Assembly: GCF_021442025.1 (NCBI RefSeq) | Contig: NZ_CP090446.1 | Span: 2,108,001-2,172,000, forward strand | DNA from: Sphingobacterium sp. SRCM116780 | GTDB taxonomy: Bacteria > Bacteroidota > Bacteroidia > Sphingobacteriales > Sphingobacteriaceae | Direction of reading: 5' to 3' | Length of the DNA stretch: 64,000 bases | In this document: positions 12,318 to 21,630 of the stretch, one piece after another | Position numbering within the stretch: position 1 is the first letter of the stretch | How the letters are laid out: every line of letters starts with the position of its first letter | Position numbers and translations under genes: made by a program | The notes under the pieces: generated by a model | What the model was told of the DNA's origin: nothing | What the model saw: only the letters and a program-made list of their open reading frames with translations | Database searches by the model: none

Positions 12318-14630
12318 ATGACGAAACAATATAAAGTCATCCACCTATTGGTATTAGGATTAATAGCGATTAGTTATTCCAATCATTTATTTGCTCAAAA
12401 ACAATACGTAAAAGGGCGTGTCATCGATCAGGAAACTACGTCTCCAATTCATGGTGCTAATCTACATTATGAAGGTCATAAGAAAGCGGTAAGCACAAAT
12501 GTTTCTGGTGAGTTTCAATTTGAACTCGATAATACATTACCCTTAAAATTAATTACCTCTTTGGTTGGGTATCAAAACGACACCACGTATGTAAAAGATA
12601 ACCAATCGGTGTTCATTCGCTTAAAAAAAGATATTCAAAAATTGTCAGAAACACAGGTCTATGGTTATCATGTAGATCAAAAGACACAAATTGCTCAGCA
12701 GGTCGATCGCTTAACACTAGCGGAAAATAGAAATCGGTCTTTAGCTGAAGTTTTAAAAAGTATTTCAGGGGTACAGCTATTGCAAACGGGTTCTACCATC
12801 AATAAACCAATTGTGAATGGTTTATATGGTAATCGATTAGCAATTTTGAACGATGGGATGAAGTTGGAAAGTCAACAATGGGGTAATGATCATGCACCTG
12901 AAATTGATGTATATACCGCCAATACCATTACAGTTGTCAAAGGTGCGGAAAGCCTTCGCTATGGAGGTGAGGCTTTAGGAGGAGCTGTTCTGTTGGCATC
13001 CAAACCTTGGAATAACATTGATAGTCTTTCAGGACAAATCAACTTGAATGGTTATACCAATGGCAGAGGTATGCAAGGCGCATTAAATTTAGAAGGGATC
13101 ACTCCTATCCCTGGATTGAAATGGACGTTTAATGGCAACTATACCAAGAGTGGAAATAGACAAACTCCTGATTATTATCTCAACAATACCGGCCAACGTA
13201 TCTATAATTTGAATGGGGCCTTGGACTATCAATATAAGGATGCAAATTTTGAATTGTCGTACAAACATTATCATAACGAAGCAGGTATTTTATCTTCCAC
13301 GCATATTGGTGATTTAAGTTCATTTCAAGAGCGCTTAGCTTATGGTCGTCCTTATCCAAGTGAGATTTTCGGGTTTTCCTATGCGATCGACGCACCTCGT
13401 CAACAGGTCAATCATGATGTCCTGCAATTTATCTACAATCAACAACTGGCTGAGCATAAAATTTTATCGGTAAAATATGCTTATCAGAACAATCATCGCC
13501 AAGAATACGATAAAAGACGTGCTGGGCGCAGCTCTGTTCCTAGTATGGATATGATTTTACAGTCTCATGCACTGGATGTTTCTTATTCCGTAGAACAGCT
13601 AAATCATAAAATCATCACAGGATTACAAGCGCAAACGCAAGTCAATAATAATGTTGTAGGCACTTTTAACACGCCTTTGATTCCAAATTACGATGCCATC
13701 AATATCGGAGCCTATGGTATTTATCAATGGCAAAAGGAGCGCTTCACCTATGAGTTGGGTGCGCGTTATGATTTCAAAAACTTCGATGCTGCTGGTTATG
13801 ACTTTTATGGCAAGGAATACGGTGGAAATGATCAATTTCATAATCTTTCTGCCAATATTGGTGCTTCCTATTTAATCGATAACCATATGAGTCTAAAATC
13901 TAATTTAGGTTTAGCATGGCGAGCACCCTCTGCTCAAGAATTATACAGTCAAAATATTCATCAAAGTACCGCTCGATTTGAGAGAGGTGATGCTGATTTG
14001 AATGCCGAAAAAGGTATTAAATGGATCAGCAGTCTACATATCCACGAACGAAAAAATTTCCTAAATGTTGATGTGTACACCAACTTTATCAATAATTATA
14101 TCTATGTACGACCTACGACAGAATTCATTCAGAATCTCGCTGGTACGTTCCCGATTTGGCAATACACACAAAATAATGTCTTGCTTACTGGGATAGATTT
14201 GCAAGGAAAATATGTCATTCATCCCAATCTTGAATATGTAGCAAATTCATCGTTTATCTATGCTCGAAATTTGGACGAACGTAATTATTTACCCCTCATC
14301 CCTCCTTTCTCTTACACACATGAAATTGCTTACATCAGAAAAGGAACGAATAAATGGATGAATGACCTAAAATTAGCAATCGGACAAGAAATTTATGCAA
14401 AACAATTTTTGACAACAACCAGCAATGAGATGGCGCCCGCTCCTGCTGGGTACCAATTGCTAAACAGTTCCGTTAGTATAGGTTCGCTTATCGGGAATAA
14501 TAAACTTCAAACACGCGTCCTTGTTGAAAATCTATTGAATACTTCTTACAAATCTTACACCGACTTATTTCGTTACTACAGTCATGGAATAGGTCGAAAT
14601 ATACAACTTACCATTAATTATTCATTTTAA
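12318..14630 (+). CDS. TonB-dependent outer-membrane receptor (likely metal uptake)
   Basis: A 770-aa receptor. The signal peptide is residues 1-27. Next comes a carboxypeptidase-like regulatory domain (VKGRVIDQETTSPIHGANL), then a plug domain (about 110-230; AEVLKSISGVQLLQTG and VVKGAESLRYGGEALGGAV), then a 22-strand-type barrel ending in Phe (QLTINYSF). The ORF is open from 12285, but ATG 12318 puts the signal peptide at the N terminus and lies after the promoter box. The operator upstream resembles Fur-family sites, and the next gene encodes a lipoprotein with HEHDNEE. A zinc receptor of ZnuD type is my best guess; iron or heme is possible. Confidence 0.88.
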   Translation: MTKQYKVIHLLVLGLIAISYSNHLFAQKQYVKGRVIDQETTSPIHGANLHYEGHKKAVSTNVSGEFQFELDNTLPLKLITSLVGYQNDTTYVKDNQSVFIRLKKDIQKLSETQVYGYHVDQKTQIAQQVDRLTLAENRNRSLAEVLKSISGVQLLQTGSTINKPIVNGLYGNRLAILNDGMKLESQQWGNDHAPEIDVYTANTITVVKGAESLRYGGEALGGAVLLASKPWNNIDSLSGQINLNGYTNGRGMQGALNLEGITPIPGLKWTFNGNYTKSGNRQTPDYYLNNTGQRIYNLNGALDYQYKDANFELSYKHYHNEAGILSSTHIGDLSSFQERLAYGRPYPSEIFGFSYAIDAPRQQVNHDVLQFIYNQQLAEHKILSVKYAYQNNHRQEYDKRRAGRSSVPSMDMILQSHALDVSYSVEQLNHKIITGLQAQTQVNNNVVGTFNTPLIPNYDAINIGAYGIYQWQKERFTYELGARYDFKNFDAAGYDFYGKEYGGNDQFHNLSANIGASYLIDNHMSLKSNLGLAWRAPSAQELYSQNIHQSTARFERGDADLNAEKGIKWISSLHIHERKNFLNVDVYTNFINNYIYVRPTTEFIQNLAGTFPIWQYTQNNVLLTGIDLQGKYVIHPNLEYVANSSFIYARNLDERNYLPLIPPFSYTHEIAYIRKGTNKWMNDLKLAIGQEIYAKQFLTTTSNEMAPAPAGYQLLNSSVSIGSLIGNNKLQTRVLVENLLNTSYKSYTDLFRYYSHGIGRNIQLTINYSF

Positions 14631-14640
14631 AAACAGTACC

Positions 14641-15180
14641 ATGAAAAAGATCATTTACAGTGGAAAATTTCTATTATTAGCAATTTTATTCATTTTCAAT
14701 TCTTGTAAAAAAGATGAACCCGTACACGAGCATGATAATGAGGAAATGAAAACGATGACCATGACTTTCGTTGAAAAAACAACCAACGAAAATGTAACCG
14801 TTAGCATCGATGCGACAGATAAAGAAACGAAGGTGTTAACCTTGAAAAAAGGGAATTACGATATGACAATGAAGTTATACGATTTTGAAGGACATGAGGT
14901 ACAACAAGAAATCTTAGATGATGCCAACATGCATCAATTTTTCTTTGTCGGTCCTAGTCAAGAACAAATCAATTTTACTTATTTAGATGCACAGGTTGGC
15001 TTAACCAGCAACTGGAAGATACTACAAGCGGCAAATAACATTCCAATGAAAATTGTTCTAATGCACGGTTTAAGTAAAGGATATGTCACTCCTACTGATT
15101 GGAATAGTAAAAACTACCAAAGTATTGCTGGTGGTACACCTGATATTGCAGTGAATTTAACGTTAAATCTTATTGACTAA
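14641..15180 (+). CDS. lipoprotein partner of TonB receptor
   Basis: A 179-aa lipoprotein with signal peptide and lipobox FNSC (Cys at about 22), then a short metal-binding-looking patch HEHDNEE and a beta-rich body. It starts 10 bp after the TonB receptor stop, so the two form one operon under the same operator. Small lipoproteins paired with metal receptors often capture the metal at the surface or in the periplasm. I do not recognise the family with certainty. Confidence 0.7.
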   Translation: MKKIIYSGKFLLLAILFIFNSCKKDEPVHEHDNEEMKTMTMTFVEKTTNENVTVSIDATDKETKVLTLKKGNYDMTMKLYDFEGHEVQQEILDDANMHQFFFVGPSQEQINFTYLDAQVGLTSNWKILQAANNIPMKIVLMHGLSKGYVTPTDWNSKNYQSIAGGTPDIAVNLTLNLID

Positions 15181-15238
15181 AGATGAGCTTGTTGGCAACA
15201 GATTGTGAATAGCTCTTTTCATTTTTCATGAAATAGTA

Positions 15239-15246
15239 TATCTTTG
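15239..15246 (+). promoter_or_regulatory. tRNA-Arg promoter -7 box
   Basis: TATCTTTG is an exact TAnnTTTG match ending 7 nt before the tRNA 5' end. The -33 region (TTTTC near 15217) is a weak match. Confidence 0.6.
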
Positions 15247-15253
15247 CCAACAA

Positions 15254-15325
15254 GTCTTCGTAGTTTAATGGATAAAATTACAGATTCCGGTTCTGTCGAT
15301 ATGGGTTCGACTCCCTTCGAGGACA
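15254..15325 (+). tRNA. tRNA-Arg (CCG)
   Basis: The acceptor stem is GTCTTCG/CGAGGAC with one G-U pair. The anticodon stem is ACAGA/TCTGT around TTCCGGT, giving anticodon CCG. The T loop is TTCGACT. One T-T mismatch is present in the T stem. CCA is not encoded. It has its own promoter and terminator and is the last single-copy feature before the RHS toxin locus. Confidence 0.87.
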
Positions 15326-15330
15326 CATCT

Positions 15331-15368
15331 GGGAGTAAGTCTAAAGAAAGACTTGCTCCCTTATTTTT
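15331..15368 (+). terminator. terminator of tRNA-Arg
   Basis: GGGAGTAAGTCT, loop AAAGAA, AGACTTGCTCCC: 12 bp with one G-U pair, followed by TTATTTTTT. Confidence 0.88.
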
Positions 15369-15739
15369 TATATAAATCACTGACTTACTGAACAAAAAAT
15401 ATTATCTTCTATCTCAAAATGGACAATATCTCCACCTTTAGAAACTATTTTATCTGCTTGATGGATACAAATAGTATTCTTCTAGTTTAACACTAAAGGC
15501 TAACAATCAATCTTATTAAGATTATAAAAGTAAATGATTAAAAAAACATTCTTTTTTCAACAAATCCTCTCTAAATAATTATAAAAGTTTAATAACCATG
15601 TTTCTATAGAAGCAATAGTTGTATTCATAGAATCATTCCCCCTGCTTTCAAACAAACAATAAATCCCGTTCTTGAAGAAGGACGGGATTTATTATAACTT
15701 TTTATAAATTAAAAGAGCTAATTATTTAAAAAAATTTCA
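15369..15739. other. intergenic, end of the RHS locus
   Basis: AT-rich, no gene seen. It contains one strong hairpin (15658-15693, listed separately). No obvious integrase or direct repeat of the tRNA 3' end was found here. Confidence 0.5.
15658..15693 (-). terminator. terminator at end of RHS locus
   Basis: AATAAATCCCGT and ACGGGATTTATT pair perfectly (12 bp) around a 12-nt loop. On the minus strand it follows the last lipoprotein gene with the T-rich tail TTTATTGTTTGTTT. Confidence 0.7.
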
Positions 15740-16615
15740 CTAATCCATTTTTTTGGAAAAGAAATTATATTCTTCTTCTGACATCTTTTTGACCTCACTA
15801 TTTATTTCACTTTTACTCTTAGGCATTTCTCTCAATTCACTAACCATGGGTACATATCCCATAAGAAGTTCATCTGGTCCTGTATTTTGATGGTCAATAA
15901 CTCGTTTGATTACTTTATTATTTTTGAGAAAAGAAATGGAATAATGAACAGAAGAGCCAGTTCCACCTCCTATATATTCGTTTTTAATTTTATTTAGATC
16001 TAAATATCTAAAATTAGAAAAAAAAGATGTCACTATTTTATTATCCAGTTTGTATGAGGCAACTTCGTTTCTGCTATTTTTATAATAAAAATAATCATCT
16101 CTGTCTATATAGAACAACTCATCTACACGTTCATCCCTATCCCCTAAGAATATTTTAGAAATAATTATTTGATTATATAAACTTTCATTTTCATTAAATG
16201 TTATAGGCCTAATATATTTTAGGTTATATTGCATATTATAATCGAATAAAATTAAGCTATCCTTTGTCAGTTTTTCAACTAAATAGAGATGCCATTCTTT
16301 TTTTTCTGTATCCCATATTTTTAACGAATCATTATTTATTTTAAAAGGGGTGGAATATCCCGTTTTCATTCCCGTGTAAACATTAGACTTTTCCTTTCTA
16401 TAAAAAGAACAGTTCATATGACAGACCTCTTTATCGAATTGAAAACCACAATTATCACGAATTTTTGATATAACTCTATTAGATTCTATAATTGGTAAAT
16501 CAGAATTATCCAATACCCACTTACCTTGGATATTATTTATTCTATAGTCTTTTTTATCAAAACCACATGAAAAAACAAAAATACATATCATAAGAAGGAA
16601 CGGAAATACTTTCAT
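15740..16615 (-). CDS. lipoprotein, candidate immunity for metalloprotease tip
   Basis: A 291-aa lipoprotein with signal peptide and lipobox VFSC (Cys 17). The early body (IQGKWVLDNSD) looks lipocalin-like. The rest is beta-rich with no family I recognise. Its ATG overlaps the stop of the upstream toxin tip (TAATG), so the two are translationally coupled. That is the standard sign of a toxin-immunity pair. A lipid anchor places it in the periplasm or outer membrane, so it would neutralise toxin outside the cytoplasm. It is larger than most immunity proteins, so a second function is possible. Confidence 0.68.
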   Translation of the reverse strand: MKVFPFLLMICIFVFSCGFDKKDYRINNIQGKWVLDNSDLPIIESNRVISKIRDNCGFQFDKEVCHMNCSFYRKEKSNVYTGMKTGYSTPFKINNDSLKIWDTEKKEWHLYLVEKLTKDSLILFDYNMQYNLKYIRPITFNENESLYNQIIISKIFLGDRDERVDELFYIDRDDYFYYKNSRNEVASYKLDNKIVTSFFSNFRYLDLNKIKNEYIGGGTGSSVHYSISFLKNNKVIKRVIDHQNTGPDELLMGYVPMVSELREMPKSKSEINSEVKKMSEEEYNFFSKKMD

Positions 16616-17466
16616 TATCTAAAATAAATTGTAAAATTGTTAGGAATATTATTCATGTTATCTTGAATTAATTTTAATAGTTTATTAAATGATTGTTGTA
16701 AATCATTTTTACTATACTTATAAGTCTCACCATTTTTTGTTGTATAATCATTCCTTGACCCTTTCCCTTCTTTATTACGAATATAATTTTGAGCAGAAAC
16801 AGCATTCAATTCTGAAAATTTACTTTTTGACGGCATAACTCCCTTATCAATATCAAGCATATGTCTCATTTCATGAAAAACTGTCTCAAGTGGTGAAAAG
16901 TCACTTTTTGATGTTTGTTCAAAATCAAATTCTGAATAGCTGTCACTCCCCCTTCCACTTGAATATTTTTCGTAAGCATCTTGTGACCATTTTCCAATAG
17001 GAACAACACCTGTAATAGCACCTTTACCCCCTTTTCGAACTTCATGCTTATTTCTACTATTTACTAAAGTATTTAATGTCCCTTTAAGAACTCCATCCTC
17101 TGAATTTTCCATATTGCGGTATTGATTTAGTACTACTTGTTGGTCCTTAGATAAGAAATCATATTTACCATCAGTATATGGAGTAAAAACTTGTTTATTA
17201 TTCAAATAAAGGTTGCCTTGTCGATACGTGTACTTAGCTTCCCCTACTACAAAGATAATCTCTTTGCCATCTGGATCCTTAGCAATTATGGGATTATTGG
17301 CAACATAATTGTATTGAGAAAAATTAGAATATTTCTCCGCTAATGGATCCACCACGTTCCATCTCCCGATCTCCGCATCATAGAACCTAGCACCGTAATC
17401 CAGTTGCCCTTCTAGAAAATAAGTACTTCCCAAGATATGCGTACCCAGATTCAGGTCACTCTGCAT
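16615..17466 (-). CDS. displaced RHS C-terminal tip with HExxH metalloprotease toxin domain
   Basis: A 283-aa fragment. Residues 1-67 are the end of the RHS core (MQSDLN, then [20 protein letters not shown] and DPDG). A variable domain follows. Its zinc-protease motif HEMRH lies at 198-202 in [11 protein letters not shown], followed about 25 residues later by [13 protein letters not shown]. That arrangement recalls the E-x-x-AV-x-x-x-N-x-x-R segment of NleD-like (peptidase M91) effectors, where the Glu is the third zinc ligand. It has no signal peptide. The ATG is an internal Met codon of the RHS core, made usable because a 51-bp insertion puts TAA directly before it. Its partner lipoprotein follows with TAATG overlap. 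Confidence 0.8.
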   Translation of the reverse strand: MQSDLNLGTHILGSTYFLEGQLDYGARFYDAEIGRWNVVDPLAEKYSNFSQYNYVANNPIIAKDPDGKEIIFVVGEAKYTYRQGNLYLNNKQVFTPYTDGKYDFLSKDQQVVLNQYRNMENSEDGVLKGTLNTLVNSRNKHEVRKGGKGAITGVVPIGKWSQDAYEKYSSGRGSDSYSEFDFEQTSKSDFSPLETVFHEMRHMLDIDKGVMPSKSKFSELNAVSAQNYIRNKEGKGSRNDYTTKNGETYKYSKNDLQQSFNKLLKLIQDNMNNIPNNFTIYFR

Positions 17467-17517
17467 TTATTCGGAAATAATTTGTCTTTTAGCTGACCTC
17501 ATGAACCGCATAGCGGT
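17467..17517 (-). repeat. 51-bp stop insertion, copy 1
   Basis: Absent from the same place in the full-length RHS gene (between 23862 and 23863). On the minus strand it begins with hairpin AACCGC-TAT-GCGGTT (17518-17504) and ends with TTATT-TCCG-AATAA (17480-17467). It adds TAMRFMRSAKRQIISE and a TAA to the RHS core and abuts the tip ATG. Copies 2 and 3 are at 19803 and 21631. Confidence 0.85.
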
Positions 17518-18530
17518 TTCCTTGCCATTATAAAGATACTTACTATTTATACTATTTACAATAGATTTGGTCTTTCCAAATGGATAGTAATCCTGTTTCT
17601 GTACCACCGTCGCAATTGGTGCAGCAGCAGTTCCTGTCTGCTTGATCACCGAGCGTACATTGCCCAAGTGATCGGTCAGGTTGTAATGGTAACTATAGAC
17701 TCCTGCACTGTTCAACAAAAAGCCTTCTTCTGTAGCAATCCGTTCGATCGCACTTGCTGCCGCTCCCAGTTTGCTGTATTCGATCCCGTCCACATAGTCC
17801 TGTTCTGTGGTAACAGCTGCAACCGTTGCTGTCTTTTTCAGTTTAGTTCCTGTTGCATCATACACATAAGCAACCGTTCTTCCTGTTATTGCCGCTGTCT
17901 TGGGCAGGTTCAGCTGATTATAGGTAAAAGCCATACCTGTACGGTCCTTGGTCGCATTACCGTTCAGATCATAGGTAAATGTACCAGTCAGTCCTCCTGT
18001 CAAACTCAACAGTCGGTTACTCTTGTTCGTATTGTTGTAAGCATAGGTAATTGTAGTACCACCGTCCCTTGTCAAAGTCTTGATATTACCCATATCATCA
18101 TAGGTCAAAGCCTCACTCATGACCGTACCTGTACTGGTTCCATTCTTCAATCTGTTGAGGGCATCATAGGTATAGACAAACGTACTGCTGATCGTAGCGG
18201 CATGTCCCCATAACTGCTGGGCGATATTGCCATTGTATTGTGCACCTGTTGTTAATACCGCTCCTGCACTGTTCAGGTTATAGTTTAGCTCATAGGTAAA
18301 CTGCGGAGCAGAAGTCTTGATTCCCCAGCCACGTTCATTGTAAGCATAGGTCACATTAGTGAGGAAATTCGTACCACTGTTTTCACTATGGATACCTTTG
18401 CTCTTCAGCTGACCGATCTCATTGTAAACAAGCTTGCTCTGGAGGATCTCCGTCTGTGCATTCACTTTCTTCTTGGTGGTTAGCAGTCTGCCCACATGGT
18501 CGTAATCATTGGTCGTCAGGATCTTAATAG
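17518..18530 (-). pseudogene. RHS core fragment (broken)
   Basis: About 1 kb almost identical to 23861-24860 of the full-length RHS gene; the part 17990-18480 shows no difference that I could find. It covers the YD repeats from ILTTNDYDHVGRLL to YLYNGKE. The 5' break is at about 18521, where homology stops at GTCGTCAGGATC and unrelated sequence joins. The 3' end runs into the 51-bp stop insertion. An ORF is open from 18651, but its first 47 codons are foreign junction sequence. It has no signal peptide or DUF6443 domain, so it is not a working toxin. It offers homology for recombination with the intact gene. Confidence 0.85.
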
Positions 18531-18577
18531 AACAACAGAAGTGTTCATAAGGCTCAGCTACATAGTTCAATGAACAA

Positions 18578-18985
18578 TTATTGTATAAGATTAAACTTTT
18601 TAAATTGGTTAAGTTTCGTTCCCAAATTTTGTAGTTCTTTATGCAATTCAATACTATCTAATGGTCCTAAAATTCCCTTACTTGGATCAAGCTCTCCTTC
18701 TTTATAGACAGGGATGATGTAATATTCTGGCATACTATCATTCATTACGAACTTAGGCTTCTTTATAGCAACCAGTAGATCTTTCTTTTGATACAACCCT
18801 ATTAATCTTCCTCCCAACAACCCTAAGTAACCTTCGTTATTAAGTTTGTAACATATATCCAAATCATCAGGACTATCAACTTCAATAACAAAATAATTTG
18901 GCACTACTTCGACCTGCTTATTAAATCCACATCCATTTAGAACCAGTATTAATATGAAAACTAATAGTATTTTATAATTTCTCAC
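18578..18985 (-). CDS. lipoprotein, candidate immunity for tip 3
   Basis: About 135 aa with a clear lipoprotein signal ([18 protein letters not shown]), then a small soluble body ([20 protein letters not shown], then [24 protein letters not shown]). I chose the GTG at 18985 because it puts the signal peptide at the N terminus; the frame is open from an ATG at 19024. Either start overlaps the end of the upstream tip gene, which indicates coupling. The family is not recognised. The role as immunity is inferred from position, size and lipid anchor shared with the other three pairs. Confidence 0.65.
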   Translation of the reverse strand: MRNYKILLVFILILVLNGCGFNKQVEVVPNYFVIEVDSPDDLDICYKLNNEGYLGLLGGRLIGLYQKKDLLVAIKKPKFVMNDSMPEYYIIPVYKEGELDPSKGILGPLDSIELHKELQNLGTKLNQFKKFNLIQ

Positions 18986-19802
18986 GTTCAAGTTTTTCAG
19001 TAAAATAAAATGTTTGATTGGCATTACTCATAGGGCCACCAGAATCATAAGATGGAGCCGCATGATAAAAGAATGAAGTCATACTCGTTGTATTTTTAAT
19101 TTGATACTCCAGATATTCCTCACCACCTATTTTACGATAGTAAATATTCACAGTATAACTACCAACAAATTGTTCTATTGGATCCAGGCCAGCTTTAAAA
19201 ACTTCCTTTATTCCAAAAACTCCTTTAAAACTAGTTACACTTGCTCCATCCAAAGAGATTTTACCTTTGTATTTATTATAAAAATATTTTCTAGCTGCCT
19301 CAATTTGAGATGCATTTTTGAAAGATTTGGCAACTCTATCATTATCAAAGGAATTGTAAGTAGATATTCCTAATCCTCCTGATATCCATTGAACAAATAA
19401 ACCTGTTGCAGTTTTAAAATTTGCACCCCAATTATCAAAATCACTTCCATTCTTTTTCTTTGGAGGATCTTGGGGGGAATCCTGATGCTCAACGTAATTA
19501 CCATTTCCATCAGAGAAACTTCCATCTCCCTGATTTGTCCAGGTTGTCTGACCGTCATTTGATGTATTCAAAAGATTATCGATAAAGGATTGAGACAACA
19601 TTCCATCTGGATCAATAAAACGGATCGGATTATTATTTCCATATACATAGGGTGAATATCTCCTCATCTTCTCCGCCATGGGATCTACCACATTCCACCG
19701 ACCAATCTCAGCATCATAGAACCTCGCTCCGTAATCTAACTCCCCTTCTAAAAAGTAAGTAGCTCCCAAGGTATGCGTACCCACATTCAGGTCACTCTGC
19801 AT
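18972..19802 (-). CDS. displaced RHS C-terminal tip 3, unassigned toxin domain
   Basis: A 276-aa fragment. Residues 1-68 are RHS core end ([33 protein letters not shown]). A Gly/Asn/Asp-rich linker (about 69-125) precedes a domain I do not recognise: [33 protein letters not shown], then [20 protein letters not shown] and [14 protein letters not shown]. No HExxH, HNH or other catalytic motif is obvious; the GGLGISTYN stretch is mildly hydrophobic. It starts right after 51-bp insertion copy 2 and overlaps the next lipoprotein gene. By position it is a stored toxin tip with its immunity gene. Confidence 0.75.
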   Translation of the reverse strand: MQSDLNVGTHTLGATYFLEGELDYGARFYDAEIGRWNVVDPMAEKMRRYSPYVYGNNNPIRFIDPDGMLSQSFIDNLLNTSNDGQTTWTNQGDGSFSDGNGNYVEHQDSPQDPPKKKNGSDFDNWGANFKTATGLFVQWISGGLGISTYNSFDNDRVAKSFKNASQIEAARKYFYNKYKGKISLDGASVTSFKGVFGIKEVFKAGLDPIEQFVGSYTVNIYYRKIGGEEYLEYQIKNTTSMTSFFYHAAPSYDSGGPMSNANQTFYFTEKLEREKL

Positions 19803-19853
19803 TTATTCGGAAATAATTTGTCTTTTAGCTGACCTCATGAACCGCATAGCGGT
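19803..19853 (-). repeat. 51-bp stop insertion, copy 2
   Basis: Identical in sequence to copy 1 as far as I can read, directly before the ATG of tip 3. Only about 35 bp of RHS core (19854-19887, YLYNGK region) remain upstream, then homology breaks off at the start of a dispersed hairpin repeat (19891). Confidence 0.85.
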
Positions 19854-19890
19854 TTCCTTGCCATTATAAAGATACTTACTATTTATACCT

Positions 19891-19980
19891 CTAGTTTAAG
19901 TGTTCCAACGGGTCACTTAAATCCTTTTTTGACCATCAGGTCTCTAGACCACAATACAGCACTAAATAAATGTTATAGAG
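19891..19980 (+). repeat. dispersed two-hairpin repeat, copy A
   Basis: Hairpin 1 is TTTAAGTG (19895-19902) with CACTTAAA (19914-19921). Hairpin 2 is GGTCT-CT-AGACC near 19939-19952. The tail ACTAAATAAATGT matches copies C and D. It sits exactly where RHS core homology ends. Confidence 0.7.
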
Positions 19981-20039
19981 ACATACTTCTTCCTTTCCAT
20001 ATCTACAAATCTATATCTTGTTACCTTCGTGCAGTTTTT

Positions 20040-20140
20040 AATTTCATTTGTTCTGATCTATTTCCAGACAAAGTCTTCGCTTTATTGGGTTTAAGTGACC
20101 GCAGAAATAGTGAACACTTAAACCAGACGATGGGAAATAC
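20040..20140 (-). repeat. dispersed two-hairpin repeat, copy E (inverted to A)
   Basis: On the minus strand CTGGTTTAAGTGTTC (20126-20112) is followed by CACTTAAACCC (20097-20087); TTTAAGTG/CACTTAAA pair. Together A and E give an inverted-repeat-flanked unit of about 250 bp with no credible ORF between. It is the most diverged copy. Confidence 0.5.
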
Positions 20141-20188
20141 AGCGAAATTAACTCTATAATATTTACGAATAACAATTAAATCTTCTTA

Positions 20189-20737
20189 TTAGAAGTTCGA
20201 ATACCAATGTTCTGAAATTTTATTCTTTTTTGTAAACTTAATTTTCCAATTTTCATTTATGACCTCATTTACATTGGCAACATAAGCAGCAAAATGTTCT
20301 TTATCATAGTAAAATATAACACATTCTCCTATTGCAGAAGAACTCAAAACTTCTGTAATTCCCAAATTCAAAAATTCAGATAAAACATCTTCTATATATT
20401 TCCCTGTAAATTCTAAAGCTCTTGCTTTATCATCTATACTATTTGCTGTTGCAAATTCAAATATGTTGAATTTCTTTTTTGTAGCATCATTCAAACAAGA
20501 TAAATCATTTAAGGGACAACCATAATAGGAATAGTTTGGAAGAATATATGTTCTCCCTCTCAGTTCTTTAGAGAAAAAAGGCACTTGATACCTGCCATCT
20601 TTTTCAAACCGTGCTTCCATTGTGATACCTTTTAACAAGTTGACATCACAAACTTTTATCTTTTCTAATATAATCTCCCTTTTCTTACTTTGTGTATTAC
20701 ATGAAACGAACAAAAGCATTATTAAAAAATATTTCAT
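20189..20737 (-). CDS. lipoprotein, candidate immunity for tip 2
   Basis: About 182 aa with signal peptide and lipobox FVSC (Cys 13 or so). An alternative ATG four codons upstream (20749) overlaps the tip stop codon. The C-terminal part (YVANVNEVINENW, then KISEHWYSNF) resembles the end of the tip 1 partner (REIGESWYTY), so the two immunity candidates are probably distant homologues, as are their toxins. Two Cys pairs (CPLNDLSC) may be oxidised in the periplasm. No named family recognised. Confidence 0.65.
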   Translation of the reverse strand: MKYFLIMLLFVSCNTQSKKREIILEKIKVCDVNLLKGITMEARFEKDGRYQVPFFSKELRGRTYILPNYSYYGCPLNDLSCLNDATKKKFNIFEFATANSIDDKARALEFTGKYIEDVLSEFLNLGITEVLSSSAIGECVIFYYDKEHFAAYVANVNEVINENWKIKFTKKNKISEHWYSNF

Positions 20738-20742
20738 AAGAT

Positions 20743-21630
20743 TTACCATTTAGATTCCCAATATTTAAGTGCCCCTGGATTTTTGGTTGGATCACTTACT
20801 TTAGATTTTGGCTCGCCTCGTGGATAGTAAAAACCAGCTCTAATCGCTCGTTGATCTTCTGGAGAATCTAAGATACCTACAGCAACTCCAGGATTATCTT
20901 TTCTACCATTTATAGCATTATTTAGATGAGCTGCTGCTTCTAATGTAAAAATATTAAATCCTAACTGTTTACCCGCTTGTCCCCATAAGAAATTTCCAAA
21001 ATCAAAATTATTATATGCAACACCTGTTTTTGAAGAGCCATTTCCATTAACCAAGTGAAGAGTATTTCCTCCACCTACGATCGAAGCTGTAGCAACTTGA
21101 TCTAGTTTTCCTCTGCTATCACCAGATAAACGTGAGGAATTACCTATCGGTCTACTTTCTCTTTCGATATATACTAAACTATTTTCAGTTGTAGTTGTGG
21201 ATCCATTCTCTTTCATCTGTTGATTGATATCAGCTTCAGAAATAACTGAAACTTGATTAATTTTTCCTGATTTGATACCTTCTACATCATTAACTGGATC
21301 ATTGAATTCATAGGTTCCTTGAACTTTTCCACTTTTAGAATTTTCTACAACAATTTGATCGGGTTTCTTATTCTCGTCAACTCGAACAAAATTTCCATTC
21401 TCGTTGAACACATAGTCGTCGACACTCATCCCGTCAGGATCAACAAACCTGATCGGATTGTTAACAGTATAGTTATAAGGAGACCATCTTCTATATTTCT
21501 CTGCCAATGGATCCACCACATTCCACCTTCCGATCTCCGCATCATAGAACCTTGCACCGTAATCTAATTGTCCTTCAAATATGTAGGAACTTCCCAAGGT
21601 ATGCGTACCCACATTCAGATCAGCTTGCAT
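20743..21630 (-). CDS. displaced RHS C-terminal tip 2, Ntox44-like toxin domain
   Basis: A 295-aa fragment. The RHS core end covers residues 1-68 ([17 protein letters not shown]), followed by a linker starting [20 protein letters not shown] that is shared with tip 1, then the toxin domain. Its [18 protein letters not shown] and [18 protein letters not shown] match tip 1 (GNYMWG, LLDSPADQSAIKNGY) and recall the GN-x-YG and D-x-x-DQ-x-I signature of bacterial toxin 44 (Ntox44); that name is from memory and needs an HMM search. It follows 51-bp copy 3 directly and is followed by a coupled lipoprotein gene. Confidence 0.75.
   Translation of the reverse strand: MQADLNVGTHTLGSSYIFEGQLDYGARFYDAEIGRWNVVDPLAEKYRRWSPYNYTVNNPIRFVDPDGMSVDDYVFNENGNFVRVDENKKPDQIVVENSKSGKVQGTYEFNDPVNDVEGIKSGKINQVSVISEADINQQMKENGSTTTTENSLVYIERESRPIGNSSRLSGDSRGKLDQVATASIVGGGNTLHLVNGNGSSKTGVAYNNFDFGNFLWGQAGKQLGFNIFTLEAAAHLNNAINGRKDNPGVAVGILDSPEDQRAIRAGFYYPRGEPKSKVSDPTKNPGALKYWESKW

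Noticed and set aside
17668..18213. Plus-strand ORF of 181 codons, with close copies at 23831-24556 and 25259-26365
   Set aside because: They are antisense shadows of the RHS core repeats on the minus strand; the Cys-rich composition comes from the reverse reading of YD repeats.
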